A stretch of DNA of 6,270 nt, taken from positions 1 through 6,270 of the forward strand of contig JAGXHB010000084.1 in the NCBI GenBank assembly GCA_024636425.1, given 5' to 3'. Made by a program: the position numbers and the translations under genes. A model generated the notes under the pieces. The model was not told where the DNA came from, did no database searches, and was given only the letters and a program-made list of their open reading frames with translations. This DNA comes from Roseobacter sp. (lineage in GTDB: Bacteria > Pseudomonadota > Alphaproteobacteria > Rhodobacterales > Rhodobacteraceae). Shown one piece after another: positions 1 through 6,270 of the stretch (the first letter of the stretch is position 1; every line of letters starts with the position of its first letter).

Positions 1-157
1 CACCTGAACTGATAATCACTGCCGTATTAGCGGAAATAATGCGGCTTCGGCAAACAGTGTGTGGGGCAAATGCGCGATTGTGAACACCAAATCTGGTATT
101 TCTTCACCGTAGGGCCGATTTTGGCGAAAAATCGCGTCATAGGACATACACGGAACG

Positions 158-190
158 AAAAACGCCCGCCAGGCGATGCTGGCGGGCGTT
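158..190 (-). terminator. Intrinsic terminator of acnA
   Basis: A perfect 12-bp inverted repeat (arms 161-172 and 179-190, AACGCCCGCCAG and its complement) encloses a 6-base loop. Read on the minus strand, the GC-rich hairpin is followed directly by five T residues (plus-strand A run at 158-162). This is the classic Rho-independent arrangement. It begins 24 bases past the acnA stop codon, so it should end the acnA transcript. On the plus strand the hairpin has no T tract after it, so it looks unidirectional. Confidence 0.93.
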
Positions 191-214
191 CAGAACAGTT
201 TATGCCCTAGGGCT

Positions 215-2989
215 TCAGGCGGATTTCGCCAGATCGCGCAGCACGTAATGCAGCACGCCGCCATGTTCGATATATTCGATCTCGATCGCGGTATCGATAC
301 GGCACTTGATCTGGATCTCTTTCACGGACCCATCCGCCATCGTGATCTTGCAGGGCACTTCCTGCAGCGGCTTGATCGTGTCCAGACCCGAGATCGACAC
401 GGTTTCCTCGCCGGTCAGACCAAGCGATTTACGGGTGTCACCGTTGGTGAATTCAAACGGGATGACGCCCATGCCAACCAGGTTGGAGCGGTGGATCCGT
501 TCAAAGTTCTCGGCGATCACGGCCTTGACGCCCAGCAGCGCCGTACCCTTGGCCGCCCAGTCCCGGCTGGAGCCTGCACCATACTGCTCGCCACCGAAGA
601 TGACCAACGGCGTGCCTTGCTCCTGATAGGCCATGGCAGCGTCGAAGATAGAGGTCTCCGCACCATCAGGGCCCTTGGTATAGCCGCCTTCGACACCATC
701 CAGCATCTCGTTCTTGATGCGGATGTTCGCGAAAGTACCGCGCATCATCACCTCGTGGTTGCCGCGACGGCTGCCGTACGAGTTGAATTCGCGCACGGGC
801 ACCTGCCGCTCTACCAGATACTGACCGGCAGGCGTGCTTTCCTTGAACGACCCTGCGGGGCTGATGTGGTCGGTCGTGATCATGTCACCCAAGACGGCCA
901 GAACCTTGGCGTCGTCGATGTTCGTGATCTTGCCCGGCTCTGCCGACATATTCTGGAAATAGGGCGGATTCTGCACATAGGTCGACGTGGGCGGCCAATC
1001 GTACGTCTGGCTGTCGGTTGTTTCGACCGCCTGCCACTTTTCGTCGCCTTTGAACACGTCGGCGTATTTCTCCTGGAAGCTTTCGCGCGTCACGGTCTTC
1101 TCGACCAGTTCCGCGATTTCCGCCGATGTGGGCCAGATGTCCTTGAGGTAGACATCGTTGCCGTCCTTGTCCTGCCCCAGCGGGCTGTTGGCCAGATCGA
1201 CGTTCATGTCACCGACCAGCGCATAGGCCACCACGAGCGGAGGCGACGCCAGATAGTTGGCGCGCACATCGGGGCTGATGCGGCCTTCGAAGTTGCGGTT
1301 GCCCGACAGAACCGACGTGCCGATCAGATCGTAATCGTTGATCGCCTTGCTGATCTCGGGATCAAGAGGGCCCGAGTTGCCGATACAGGTCGTGCAGCCA
1401 TAGCCCACAAGGTTGAAGCCGATGGCGTCCAGATCTTCCTGCAGATTTGCGGCTTCAAGATAAGCCGAAACCACCTGAGAACCGGGCGCAAGCGACGTCT
1501 TGACCCATGGCTTGCGGTTCAGACCCAATGCACGCGCCTTGCGTGCGACAAGGCCGGCCCCGATCATGACGTAAGGGTTGGAGGTGTTGGTGCAGGACGT
1601 GATCGACGCAATCACAATGGACCCGTCATGCAGCTGGTAGTTGCCGTCATCGGTCCGCACATAGCCACGCCTGTGGCTGCCTTCGTCGCCCGGAATGTCG
1701 CGTGGTTCCGGCTGGCCGCCCTCGCCTTCCCAACGGACTTCGGCGTTGGAGGACACGTCGCTGCCTGACCGCACACCTTTGACATAGCTGCGGAACGCTG
1801 TGTGCGCTTCGGTCAGGGCAATGAAATCCTGCGGGCGTTTGGGGCCCGAGATCGCCGGAACGATGGTGCCCATATCAAGGCTGAGCGTATCCGAGTAAAC
1901 CGGCGCATAATCCGAATGACGCCACATGCCGTTTTCTTGAGCATAAGCCTTGACCAGTGCAATCCGGTCCTCGTCGCGACCAGTTGTGCGCATGTAGCGC
2001 AGCGTTTCGTCATCGATCGGGAAGAAACCGCAGGTCGCACCATATTCGGGGGCCATGTTCGCGATTGTCGCGCGGTCGGCCAAGGGCAGGTTATCAAGGC
2101 CCGCGCCGTAGAATTCGACGAATTTGTTGACCACACCTTTTTCACGCAGCATCTCGACCACTTTCAGCACGAGGTCGGTGCCGGTCGTGCCTTCCATCAT
2201 GCGGCCTGTCAGCTCGAAGCCGACAACTTCGGGGATCAGCATCGAAATCGGCTGACCCAGCATGGCCGCCTCGGCTTCGATCCCGCCAACACCCCAGCCC
2301 AGAACGGCCATGCCGTTAACCATGGTGGTGTGGCTGTCGGTACCGACAAGCGTGTCGGGATAGGCGACTTCATCGCCGTTCTGATCCTTGTCGGTCCAGA
2401 CAGTCTGCGCCAGATACTCAAGGTTGACCTGGTGACAGATGCCGGTGCCGGGGGGCACGACGCGGAAGTTGTTGAACGCTTTCTGGCCCCACTTGAGGAA
2501 GGTATAACGTTCGATGTTGCGCTCGTATTCGCGGTCGACGTTCATCTGGAACGCGCGCGGATTGCCGAATTCGTCGATCATGACCGAGTGGTCGATGACC
2601 AGATCAACGGGGTTGAGCGGGTTGATCTTGTCGGCGTCGCCGCCCAATGCAACCAAACCGTCACGCATCGCGGCCAGATCGACCACGGCGGGCACGCCGG
2701 TGAAATCCTGCATAAGAACACGGGCAGGACGATACGCGATTTCGCGGGGGTTCCTGCCACCTTGTTCGGCCCATTGCGCAAACGCCTTGATGTCATCGAC
2801 GGTCACGGTCTTGCCGTCTTCGAAGCGCAGCATGTTTTCCAACACTACTTTCAACGCGGCTGGCAGCTTCGAGAAATCGCCAAGCCCCGCTTCCTGTGCG
2901 GCGGGAATCGAATAATAGGCGACAGATTGGTCGCCTGCGGTCAGCGTCTTGCGGGTTTTGGCGGTATCCTGGCCAACTATAATGGTCAT
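215..2989 (-). CDS. acnA: Aconitate hydratase A (aconitase, AcnA/IRP1 type)
   Basis: This cytoplasmic [4Fe-4S] enzyme interconverts citrate and isocitrate via cis-aconitate in the TCA cycle. The 924-aa product has the full AcnA/IRP layout. Its iron-sulfur ligands are visible as C466 (in SCTNTSNP) and C532 and C535 (in GYGCTTCIGNSGPL). Other family motifs are DLVIDHSV (129-136), GTDSHTTMVNGMAVLGWGVGG (216-236), GDMITTDHISPAGS (701-714) in the swivel-domain region, and YGAGSSRDWAAKG (803-815), which carries the expected active-site serine and arginine. The reading frame stays open 46 codons upstream. I chose the ATG at 2989 because AGGGAG lies 6 bases before it and the protein then starts MTIIVGQD, typical of alphaproteobacterial AcnA. 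A charged Gly/Glu-rich stretch (about 405-450) between the core domains makes the protein slightly longer than the roughly 890-aa enterobacterial form; I regard this as a lineage feature. The gene looks intact and monocistronic, with its own terminator. A candidate operator lies about 100 bases upstream of the start. Only one codon (S408, TCA) belongs to the rare TTA/CTA/TCA set. Confidence 0.98.
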   Translation of the reverse strand: MTIIVGQDTAKTRKTLTAGDQSVAYYSIPAAQEAGLGDFSKLPAALKVVLENMLRFEDGKTVTVDDIKAFAQWAEQGGRNPREIAYRPARVLMQDFTGVPAVVDLAAMRDGLVALGGDADKINPLNPVDLVIDHSVMIDEFGNPRAFQMNVDREYERNIERYTFLKWGQKAFNNFRVVPPGTGICHQVNLEYLAQTVWTDKDQNGDEVAYPDTLVGTDSHTTMVNGMAVLGWGVGGIEAEAAMLGQPISMLIPEVVGFELTGRMMEGTTGTDLVLKVVEMLREKGVVNKFVEFYGAGLDNLPLADRATIANMAPEYGATCGFFPIDDETLRYMRTTGRDEDRIALVKAYAQENGMWRHSDYAPVYSDTLSLDMGTIVPAISGPKRPQDFIALTEAHTAFRSYVKGVRSGSDVSSNAEVRWEGEGGQPEPRDIPGDEGSHRRGYVRTDDGNYQLHDGSIVIASITSCTNTSNPYVMIGAGLVARKARALGLNRKPWVKTSLAPGSQVVSAYLEAANLQEDLDAIGFNLVGYGCTTCIGNSGPLDPEISKAINDYDLIGTSVLSGNRNFEGRISPDVRANYLASPPLVVAYALVGDMNVDLANSPLGQDKDGNDVYLKDIWPTSAEIAELVEKTVTRESFQEKYADVFKGDEKWQAVETTDSQTYDWPPTSTYVQNPPYFQNMSAEPGKITNIDDAKVLAVLGDMITTDHISPAGSFKESTPAGQYLVERQVPVREFNSYGSRRGNHEVMMRGTFANIRIKNEMLDGVEGGYTKGPDGAETSIFDAAMAYQEQGTPLVIFGGEQYGAGSSRDWAAKGTALLGVKAVIAENFERIHRSNLVGMGVIPFEFTNGDTRKSLGLTGEETVSISGLDTIKPLQEVPCKITMADGSVKEIQIKCRIDTAIEIEYIEHGGVLHYVLRDLAKSA

Positions 2990-2995
2990 GGAAAG

Positions 2996-3001
2996 CTCCC
3001 T
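2996..3001 (-). promoter_or_regulatory. Shine-Dalgarno site of acnA
   Basis: On the minus strand AGGGAG sits 6 bases before the ATG at 2989. It is the best ribosome-binding site in the leader and decides the acnA start against the 46-codon in-frame upstream extension, whose translation looks non-conserved and runs through the likely promoter region. Confidence 0.8.
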
Positions 3002-3089
3002 GTTTGGATTGAAAAGGGTCGGTGACTTGAGGTGTAGATGCCGTATTGCGGTTCGTGTTTCAACTGTAATCAGCGTGTCCGGCAACAAA

Positions 3090-3107
3090 TGTATACCGTT
3101 GTGTACA
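3090..3107. promoter_or_regulatory. Candidate operator (near-palindrome) in the acnA/DUF1223 intergenic region
   Basis: TGTATACCGTTGTGTACA consists of two 7-base arms (TGTATAC and GTGTACA) separated by 4 bases. The arms are inverted repeats with one mismatch. The size and symmetry suit a dimeric helix-turn-helix regulator; the TGTATAC core resembles GntR-type sites, but that is only a resemblance. On the minus strand the left arm reads GTATACA and contains TATACA, a plausible -10 hexamer for acnA lying about 100 bases before its ATG. No good -35 is visible at the expected spacing. If TATACA is the -10, a bound protein would block acnA transcription. The site also lies about 115 bases upstream of the divergent gene and could act on it. 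Function is inferred; only the symmetry is seen. Confidence 0.4.
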
Positions 3108-3222
3108 GAAATTGATGTAAATGCCATCTATTGTGAGGTTACAGTGCTTCAACAAGACTTGAGTGGTAATTGCACATCTCCCAGTCTACAAAAATTGGAC
3201 AAATCTTGAAAGCTGCCCGTAC

Positions 3223-3921
3223 ATGAATAGCCTGATCCGATCCGCGACCGCGCTGTGTTTGCTGTGCGCGACACCTGCCTTTGCGCAAGAACATCCTGTG
3301 GTGGTTGAACTCTTTACCTCGCAAGGTTGTTCCTCGTGTCCGCCCGCTGATGCGATCATGGCCGAACTGGCCAATCGTGACGATGTGATCGCACTGGCGC
3401 TGCACGTCGACTATTGGGACTACATCGGCTGGAAGGATGCGTTTGGCGCGCCAGCACATGCAAGCCGCCAGCGCGCTTATGCTGCGATGGCCGGGCGCAA
3501 GTCGATCTATACCCCCGAAATGATCATCGACGGGCAGACCGACGTCGTCGGGGCCAAGCCCATGATCGTCTCGCAAGCGATCGCAGAGCATAAGGAAACA
3601 CCTGCCACCGTCGACCTGAAGATCGAGCGCGAAGGCGACCAGCTTCTGATCAGCGCCAAGCCGATCGGAGCCACCACCGGCCCCTTCACGATCCATCAGT
3701 TACGCTATACCCCGCGGGCCACGACCAAGATCAAGCGTGGCGAAAACGCGGGGCATACCTTTGACTATCACAATATCGTCGAGGGCTGGACCGTGGTGGG
3801 CCGATGGGACGGGATTGCACCATATGAGGTATCCGTACCCGTGACAGGTGAACTGCCCGTTGTTGTGCTGGTCCAGCAAAGCGATACCGGCCCGATCGCC
3901 GCGGCGGCGCGGATCAGATAA
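3223..3921 (+). CDS. Exported DUF1223 protein, thioredoxin-like
   Basis: This 232-aa protein belongs to the DUF1223 family of secreted, thioredoxin-fold-like proteins, which has no settled function. Residues 1-21 form a signal peptide: R6, a hydrophobic stretch at 8-17, and an AFA|QE cleavage site after A21. The mature protein is therefore expected in the periplasm. Family marks follow in order: VVELFTSQGCSSCPPAD (27-43) with the CxxC pair C36/C39, HVDYWDYIGWKDAF (61-74), RQRAYA (82-87), and YTPEMIIDGQ (96-105), where T97-P98 sits like the cis-proline loop of thioredoxins. The C-terminal half (about 120-232) is a less conserved beta-rich region. The CxxC suggests redox activity or metal binding, which is inference. 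I chose ATG 3223 because it gives a clean signal peptide; the upstream in-frame GTG at 3163 would place about 20 polar residues before it. The ribosome-binding site is weak (GAAAG, about 10 bases upstream). The gene is divergent from acnA and ends three bases from the convergent acyltransferase stop. Confidence 0.93.
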   Translation: MNSLIRSATALCLLCATPAFAQEHPVVVELFTSQGCSSCPPADAIMAELANRDDVIALALHVDYWDYIGWKDAFGAPAHASRQRAYAAMAGRKSIYTPEMIIDGQTDVVGAKPMIVSQAIAEHKETPATVDLKIEREGDQLLISAKPIGATTGPFTIHQLRYTPRATTKIKRGENAGHTFDYHNIVEGWTVVGRWDGIAPYEVSVPVTGELPVVVLVQQSDTGPIAAAARIR

Positions 3922-3924
3922 GCC

Positions 3925-4827
3925 CTAGTTATCGTGGATCCGCCAGCGGCGGTGGACCCAGAACCATTGCTCCGGATCCGCCCTGATGCGCGCGGCAAGG
4001 CTGTCGTTCAGGGCTTGTGTCATGGTGGCCGGGTCGGTGTGGACCACAGGCGACTCGAACACCGCTTCGAACGAGATCCCGTCGGGCTGGCGGATGCCAT
4101 AAAAGGGGATCAGCAACGCGTCGTACCTCAAGGCAAGCTCTGCTGCGGACAATGCTGTGTTTGCGGGTTCCCCCAAGAAGTCGAGTGCGGGCGCGCCAAA
4201 AACATGCTGGTCGAACAGCAGCACAAGCTGCCCGCCCTCTTTGAGATGACGCACGAAACCTGCCGTGCCGCGCCGTCCTTGGGGGAAAACAGGACCGCCG
4301 AAAGCCTCCATCGTCTTGACGTAATGGGCATTGAAATAGGGGTTCTTCATGTCGCGATACAGGCCGCCGATGTCATATCCGCGGGCCACCAGACAAGCCC
4401 GCGCCGCTTCGTAGTTGCCGTAGTGGCCGGTGACCAGGATCACCGCCTGTCCCGTCTCGGCAGCACGCTCAAGTGCTGCAACACCGGGGCCTGAAGGTGC
4501 AAGTTGCGCCATCCGTTTCGGAAATTCCTTGGCCGAATAATTCTCTATGAAGCTGCGCCCGACGTTGTTGAGACAGCGCGAGACGATCCGGTTGCGATCA
4601 GCTTCGGACAAAGCGGGCAAGATCATGGAGACGTTGTCCCGCGCCCTTGCGGCATATCCGGCAAGCGGCCCCAGAAGATGCTGCACCACCCACCCGACGA
4701 AAGCCACGCGCGCGCGGTACGGGATGGCAAGCGCAAACCGTATCAATCCCACGATGGCAGCGTTCGTCAAATAGTGACCGGCGCGGCGCAGAAAGGGGTC
4801 TTGGGCGGGGGTTTTCGGATCGGGCAT
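3925..4827 (-). CDS. LpxL/HtrB-family acyltransferase (lipid A or lysophospholipid type)
   Basis: The 300-aa product belongs to the lipid A biosynthesis acyltransferase (LpxL/LpxM/HtrB) superfamily. These inner-membrane enzymes transfer an acyl chain, usually from acyl-ACP, onto a lipid A precursor or a lysolipid at the cytoplasmic face. The catalytic HX4E motif is clear as GHYGNYEA, with H135 and E140. Downstream come YRDMKNPYFN (157-166), LLFDQH (203-208), an LGEPANT-type loop (218-224), and the family's C-terminal signature PEQWFWVHRRWR (285-296). A hydrophobic N-terminal segment (about 23-60) fits membrane attachment. Length is normal for the family. ATG 4827 is preceded by GAGAGG with only 3 bases of spacing. 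An in-frame TTG at 4863 has a stronger GGAGG, so the true protein may be 12 residues longer. The gene lies 72 bases downstream of the FliG-like gene on the same strand, probably in one transcript. The sequence does not tell whether it is the main secondary lipid A acyltransferase or a lysophospholipid/ornithine-lipid type enzyme. Confidence 0.92.
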   Translation of the reverse strand: MPDPKTPAQDPFLRRAGHYLTNAAIVGLIRFALAIPYRARVAFVGWVVQHLLGPLAGYAARARDNVSMILPALSEADRNRIVSRCLNNVGRSFIENYSAKEFPKRMAQLAPSGPGVAALERAAETGQAVILVTGHYGNYEAARACLVARGYDIGGLYRDMKNPYFNAHYVKTMEAFGGPVFPQGRRGTAGFVRHLKEGGQLVLLFDQHVFGAPALDFLGEPANTALSAAELALRYDALLIPFYGIRQPDGISFEAVFESPVVHTDPATMTQALNDSLAARIRADPEQWFWVHRRWRIHDN

Positions 4828-4872
4828 AAGCCTCTCGCAGGTAAGGCAGACAAAGAGGTGCAAACACGTAAC

Positions 4873-4877
4873 CCTCC
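4873..4877 (-). promoter_or_regulatory. Strong Shine-Dalgarno-like GGAGG inside the FliG-like/acyltransferase gap
   Basis: Minus-strand GGAGG lies 9 bases before an in-frame TTG (4861-4863) and 5 bases before an out-of-frame GTG (4865-4867). It is a better ribosome-binding site than the one preceding the annotated ATG at 4827. It therefore suggests either an upstream TTG start for the acyltransferase or translation of a short overlapping reading frame. Confidence 0.45.
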
Positions 4878-4899
4878 AAAGCCCGCGCGACAAGCGCGA

Positions 4900-5967
4900 T
4901 CATTCATCCTCCGTCTCGATCAGGCGCAGGTCGCCGTCAGATTCCATCTGGCGGATCACCGCGATGACCCCTGACATCGCGTTTTCCGCATCCGCGAGTT
5001 TGACCGTTCCGGCCTCGTCTATCGCCTCGCGCAATTGATCGGCCATGCGTCCCGACATGTTCTCCAGAATGAAGGTCGTCACTGCCGTCAGTCCCGCCTG
5101 AACAGCACCTGCAAGTGCGACCACCAGTTCATCCTGATCCACCCCGCGCAGGATACGGGGAATATCGCGGGCGTCCACGCGGGCCGGAATGTTGCCGAAG
5201 GTGAATATCGCCTTGCGCACCGCATCAGCAAACCCCTGATCGGTTTCGTCCAGCCCCGTCAGCATATCGTCGCGCGTCAGCGAGGTCGAGGAGTTCAGGA
5301 TCGCCCCCACCCGTTCCACCGGCCCGTCGTCAAAGGCCCGCACCGGCACATTGTCCAGTTGGCTGGCAAGGGACAGCCCGATGCGTTCGACAGCTTCGGG
5401 CGTGACGCTGTTGGTCAGTGACACCGCATAGGTGATCTGCCGCGCCTTGGGTCCGGGGATCAGCCCAAGCAGCTTGGCGGCAAGCGATACTTTCAGCTTG
5501 GACAATACAACCGCTGCGACCTCGACACTTTCGTTTTCGATCATCTGAACAAGTTCAGCGGCATCAAGCGCGCGCAGCCGGTCCCACGGATCCCCCAACT
5601 CGCGCACGCCCGCCTCCCTGCGGAGGCGTTCAGCAGTCTGGCGGCTGATCTTGCCATCAAGCGCGGACAAAGCCCCGACAATGCCGCCCGGAAAGGACAA
5701 CCCGATGCTGTCAAGTTCTTGAGCGAATTCGTCGATCACGGCGGCCAGCGTCTCACGGTCAACGGTGCGCATCGCACCCATCTGCTGGCCAAGGCAGGCT
5801 TGCAGATCGTCCGGCAATTCCTCAAGCGGAATGTCGGCCCCTTCGTTCAGAAGCAACCGCACAACGATAGCAGCCTTAGCACGCCTGCTGAGCGGCAGGC
5901 GCACGTTGTGACCCGCTGCCGAGACCGCAGGCGACTGCTGTTTTCCGAAAGCCACGACCTGGTTCAT
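4900..5967 (-). CDS. FliG-like protein (divergent flagellar motor switch paralogue)
   Basis: The 355-aa product spans the three FliG domains. The N-terminal domain is about 25-125, the middle domain about 130-205, and the C-terminal domain about 215-350. The C-terminal part is easiest to recognise: VDARDIPRILRGVDQDELVVALAGA (264-288), then ENMSGRMADQLREAIDEAGTVKLADAEN (302-329) and a final VIAVIRQMESDGDLRL helix, matching the FliG torque domain. In the flagellar C-ring, FliG binds FliF, FliM and the MotA stator. Here several signature residues differ from E. coli FliG, aligned from memory. The EHPQ motif reads ESVE (146-149), K264 is A286 and D289 is A315. R281 is kept as R307, and D288 and R297 become E314 and K323. 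About four extra residues precede NMS (303-305). It may be a diverged rotor subunit or a repurposed paralogue. ATG 5967 was chosen because AGGTGG lies 7 bases upstream; the 29 upstream in-frame residues look non-coding. No flagellar gene is nearby. It is probably co-transcribed with the acyltransferase. Confidence 0.88.
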   Translation of the reverse strand: MNQVVAFGKQQSPAVSAAGHNVRLPLSRRAKAAIVVRLLLNEGADIPLEELPDDLQACLGQQMGAMRTVDRETLAAVIDEFAQELDSIGLSFPGGIVGALSALDGKISRQTAERLRREAGVRELGDPWDRLRALDAAELVQMIENESVEVAAVVLSKLKVSLAAKLLGLIPGPKARQITYAVSLTNSVTPEAVERIGLSLASQLDNVPVRAFDDGPVERVGAILNSSTSLTRDDMLTGLDETDQGFADAVRKAIFTFGNIPARVDARDIPRILRGVDQDELVVALAGAVQAGLTAVTTFILENMSGRMADQLREAIDEAGTVKLADAENAMSGVIAVIRQMESDGDLRLIETEDE

Positions 5968-6096
5968 CTGATTTCCACCTTTGACTGCCCCGCACGGTAG
6001 ACCGGGTTGTCGCAGGCAAAGATGAAAAAAGCCGAACGCCATCAGATATTTCACCAGACGGGCTAGCGCTACAACCCGAACGAAGGCTTAGCCAAA

Positions 6097-6138
6097 GTCA
6101 CGGGTCACGACAGTCACGACGTAACGGACGTCACGCAG
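6097..6138. repeat. Five imperfect tandem GTNACG units
   Basis: Consecutive plus-strand units begin GTCACG, GTCACG, GTCACG, GTAACG and GTCACG at 6097, 6104, 6113, 6121 and 6130, with lengths of 7, 9, 8, 9 and 9 bases. Two adjacent copies of GTCACGAC (6104-6111 and 6113-6120) are identical. The block covers the last codons and stop of the 51-aa mini-protein gene, where it encodes the repetitive VTSVTS end, and runs on past the stop. It looks like a small slippage-born expansion. Confidence 0.6.
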
Positions 6139-6269
6139 CTTGAGGTTTCGGCGTCATAAACCGTTCCTTCCGCGCAGGACATGACGTGCTGTTCCGAAGA
6201 ACACATCGCAAACCCGAGCGACGGCAGAACCGCCAGTGCCAATGTGGATAATGCAATTCTAAGTTTCAT
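6114..6269 (-). CDS. Small exported cysteine-containing protein, CBM14/peritrophin-like fragment
   Basis: A complete 51-aa frame runs from ATG 6267-6269 to TGA 6114-6116. Residues 1-21 (MKLRIALSTLALAVLPSLGFA) form a textbook signal peptide with K2 and R4, a hydrophobic core and a GFA cleavage site. The mature peptide is only about 30 residues, with cysteines at 23, 32 and 45. Its CAEGTVYDAETSSC core (32-45) resembles the C-x-G-x-x-[FY]-D-x-x-x-x-x-C piece of the chitin-binding peritrophin-A (CBM14) domain. From memory, similar mini-proteins recur in Rhodobacterales genomes under unreliable names. Sugar binding is not established, and three cysteines leave one unpaired unless it dimerises. Only one base precedes the ATG in this window, so ribosome-binding site and promoter cannot be judged. 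It lies 146 bases upstream of the FliG-like gene on the same strand. A minus-strand run of six T residues (plus-strand A run near 6024-6029) lies in the gap, but no convincing hairpin precedes it, so whether the two are co-transcribed is unclear. Confidence 0.75.
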   Translation of the reverse strand: MKLRIALSTLALAVLPSLGFAMCSSEQHVMSCAEGTVYDAETSSCVTSVTS

Positions 6270-6270
6270 C

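Noticed and set aside
16..147. A 43-aa minus-strand frame from ATG 145-147
   Set aside because: It lies just past the acnA terminator, has no ribosome-binding site, no signal or recognisable motif, and a length expected by chance.
176..3025. A very long plus-strand open stretch (two frames of 530 and 407 codons) antisense to acnA
   Set aside because: The codons are exact reverse complements of acnA codons, so stops appear only where acnA uses TTA, CTA or TCA. acnA has just one such codon (S408), which explains the open frame. The translation has no recognisable domain.
2990..3127. N-terminal extension of acnA by 46 codons
   Set aside because: It crosses the likely promoter and operator, and the strong AGGGAG site serves the internal ATG at 2989, which gives the normal AcnA N-terminus.
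3940..3952. A CCGCC-AGC-GGCGG hairpin as a bidirectional terminator
   Set aside because: The stem is only 5 bp with no T tract on either side, and it encodes part of the conserved HRRWRI end of the acyltransferase.
4598..4903. A 101-aa minus-strand frame whose ATG overlaps the FliG-like stop (ATGA)
   Set aside because: The ATGA overlap looks like translational coupling, but the frame runs out of phase through the acyltransferase gene, is rich in Arg, Cys and Pro, and shows no domain. It is most likely a shadow frame.
5968..6054. N-terminal extension of the FliG-like protein by 29 residues
   Set aside because: A good AGGTGG ribosome-binding site precedes the ATG at 5967, and the extension has no FliG similarity.
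5990..6090. Possible promoter (TTGTAG with AAATAT at 17-bp spacing, minus strand) or terminator (six T residues) upstream of the FliG-like gene
   Set aside because: Each hexamer matches the consensus at only about half its positions, and the T run lacks a convincing GC hairpin before it.

Overview
The window looks like ordinary core chromosome of an alphaproteobacterium, most likely a Rhodobacterales/Roseobacter-group member. The evidence is the moderately GC-rich coding sequence, the near absence of TTA/CTA/TCA codons, the style of the AcnA protein, a secreted DUF1223 protein, and a stand-alone FliG-like protein beside a LpxL/HtrB-type acyltransferase. This placement comes from recognising protein families by eye. 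No database search was run.

Layout, left to right. Bases 1-157 hold no gene I can support. A strong intrinsic terminator (158-190) ends the minus-strand aconitase gene acnA (215-2989, 924 aa). A 233-base divergent intergenic region (2990-3222) follows; it contains the acnA ribosome-binding site and an 18-base near-palindrome that overlaps a possible -10 element for acnA. A plus-strand gene (3223-3921) encodes an exported 232-aa DUF1223 protein with a CxxC thioredoxin-like motif. It meets a minus-strand pair tail to tail with only three bases between the stop codons. The pair is a FliG-like protein (4900-5967, 355 aa) upstream and a lipid A/lysophospholipid-type acyltransferase (3925-4827, 300 aa) downstream, 72 bases apart and probably co-transcribed. 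At the right edge, a 51-aa exported cysteine-containing mini-protein is complete on the minus strand (6114-6269). Its 3' end and the bases just past its stop are built from five tandem GTNACG-like units.

The genes do not form one pathway. AcnA is a cytoplasmic TCA-cycle enzyme. The DUF1223 protein and the mini-protein are predicted to be exported. The acyltransferase acts at the inner membrane. The FliG-like protein has the full three-domain layout of a flagellar rotor protein, but several signature residues appear changed and no other flagellar gene is in view. I found no mobile element, CRISPR array, tRNA or rRNA. The most noteworthy items are the divergent orphan FliG paralogue and its pairing with a lipid acyltransferase, the candidate operator upstream of acnA, and the repeat-tailed mini-protein. 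None is strong evidence for a wholly new system.
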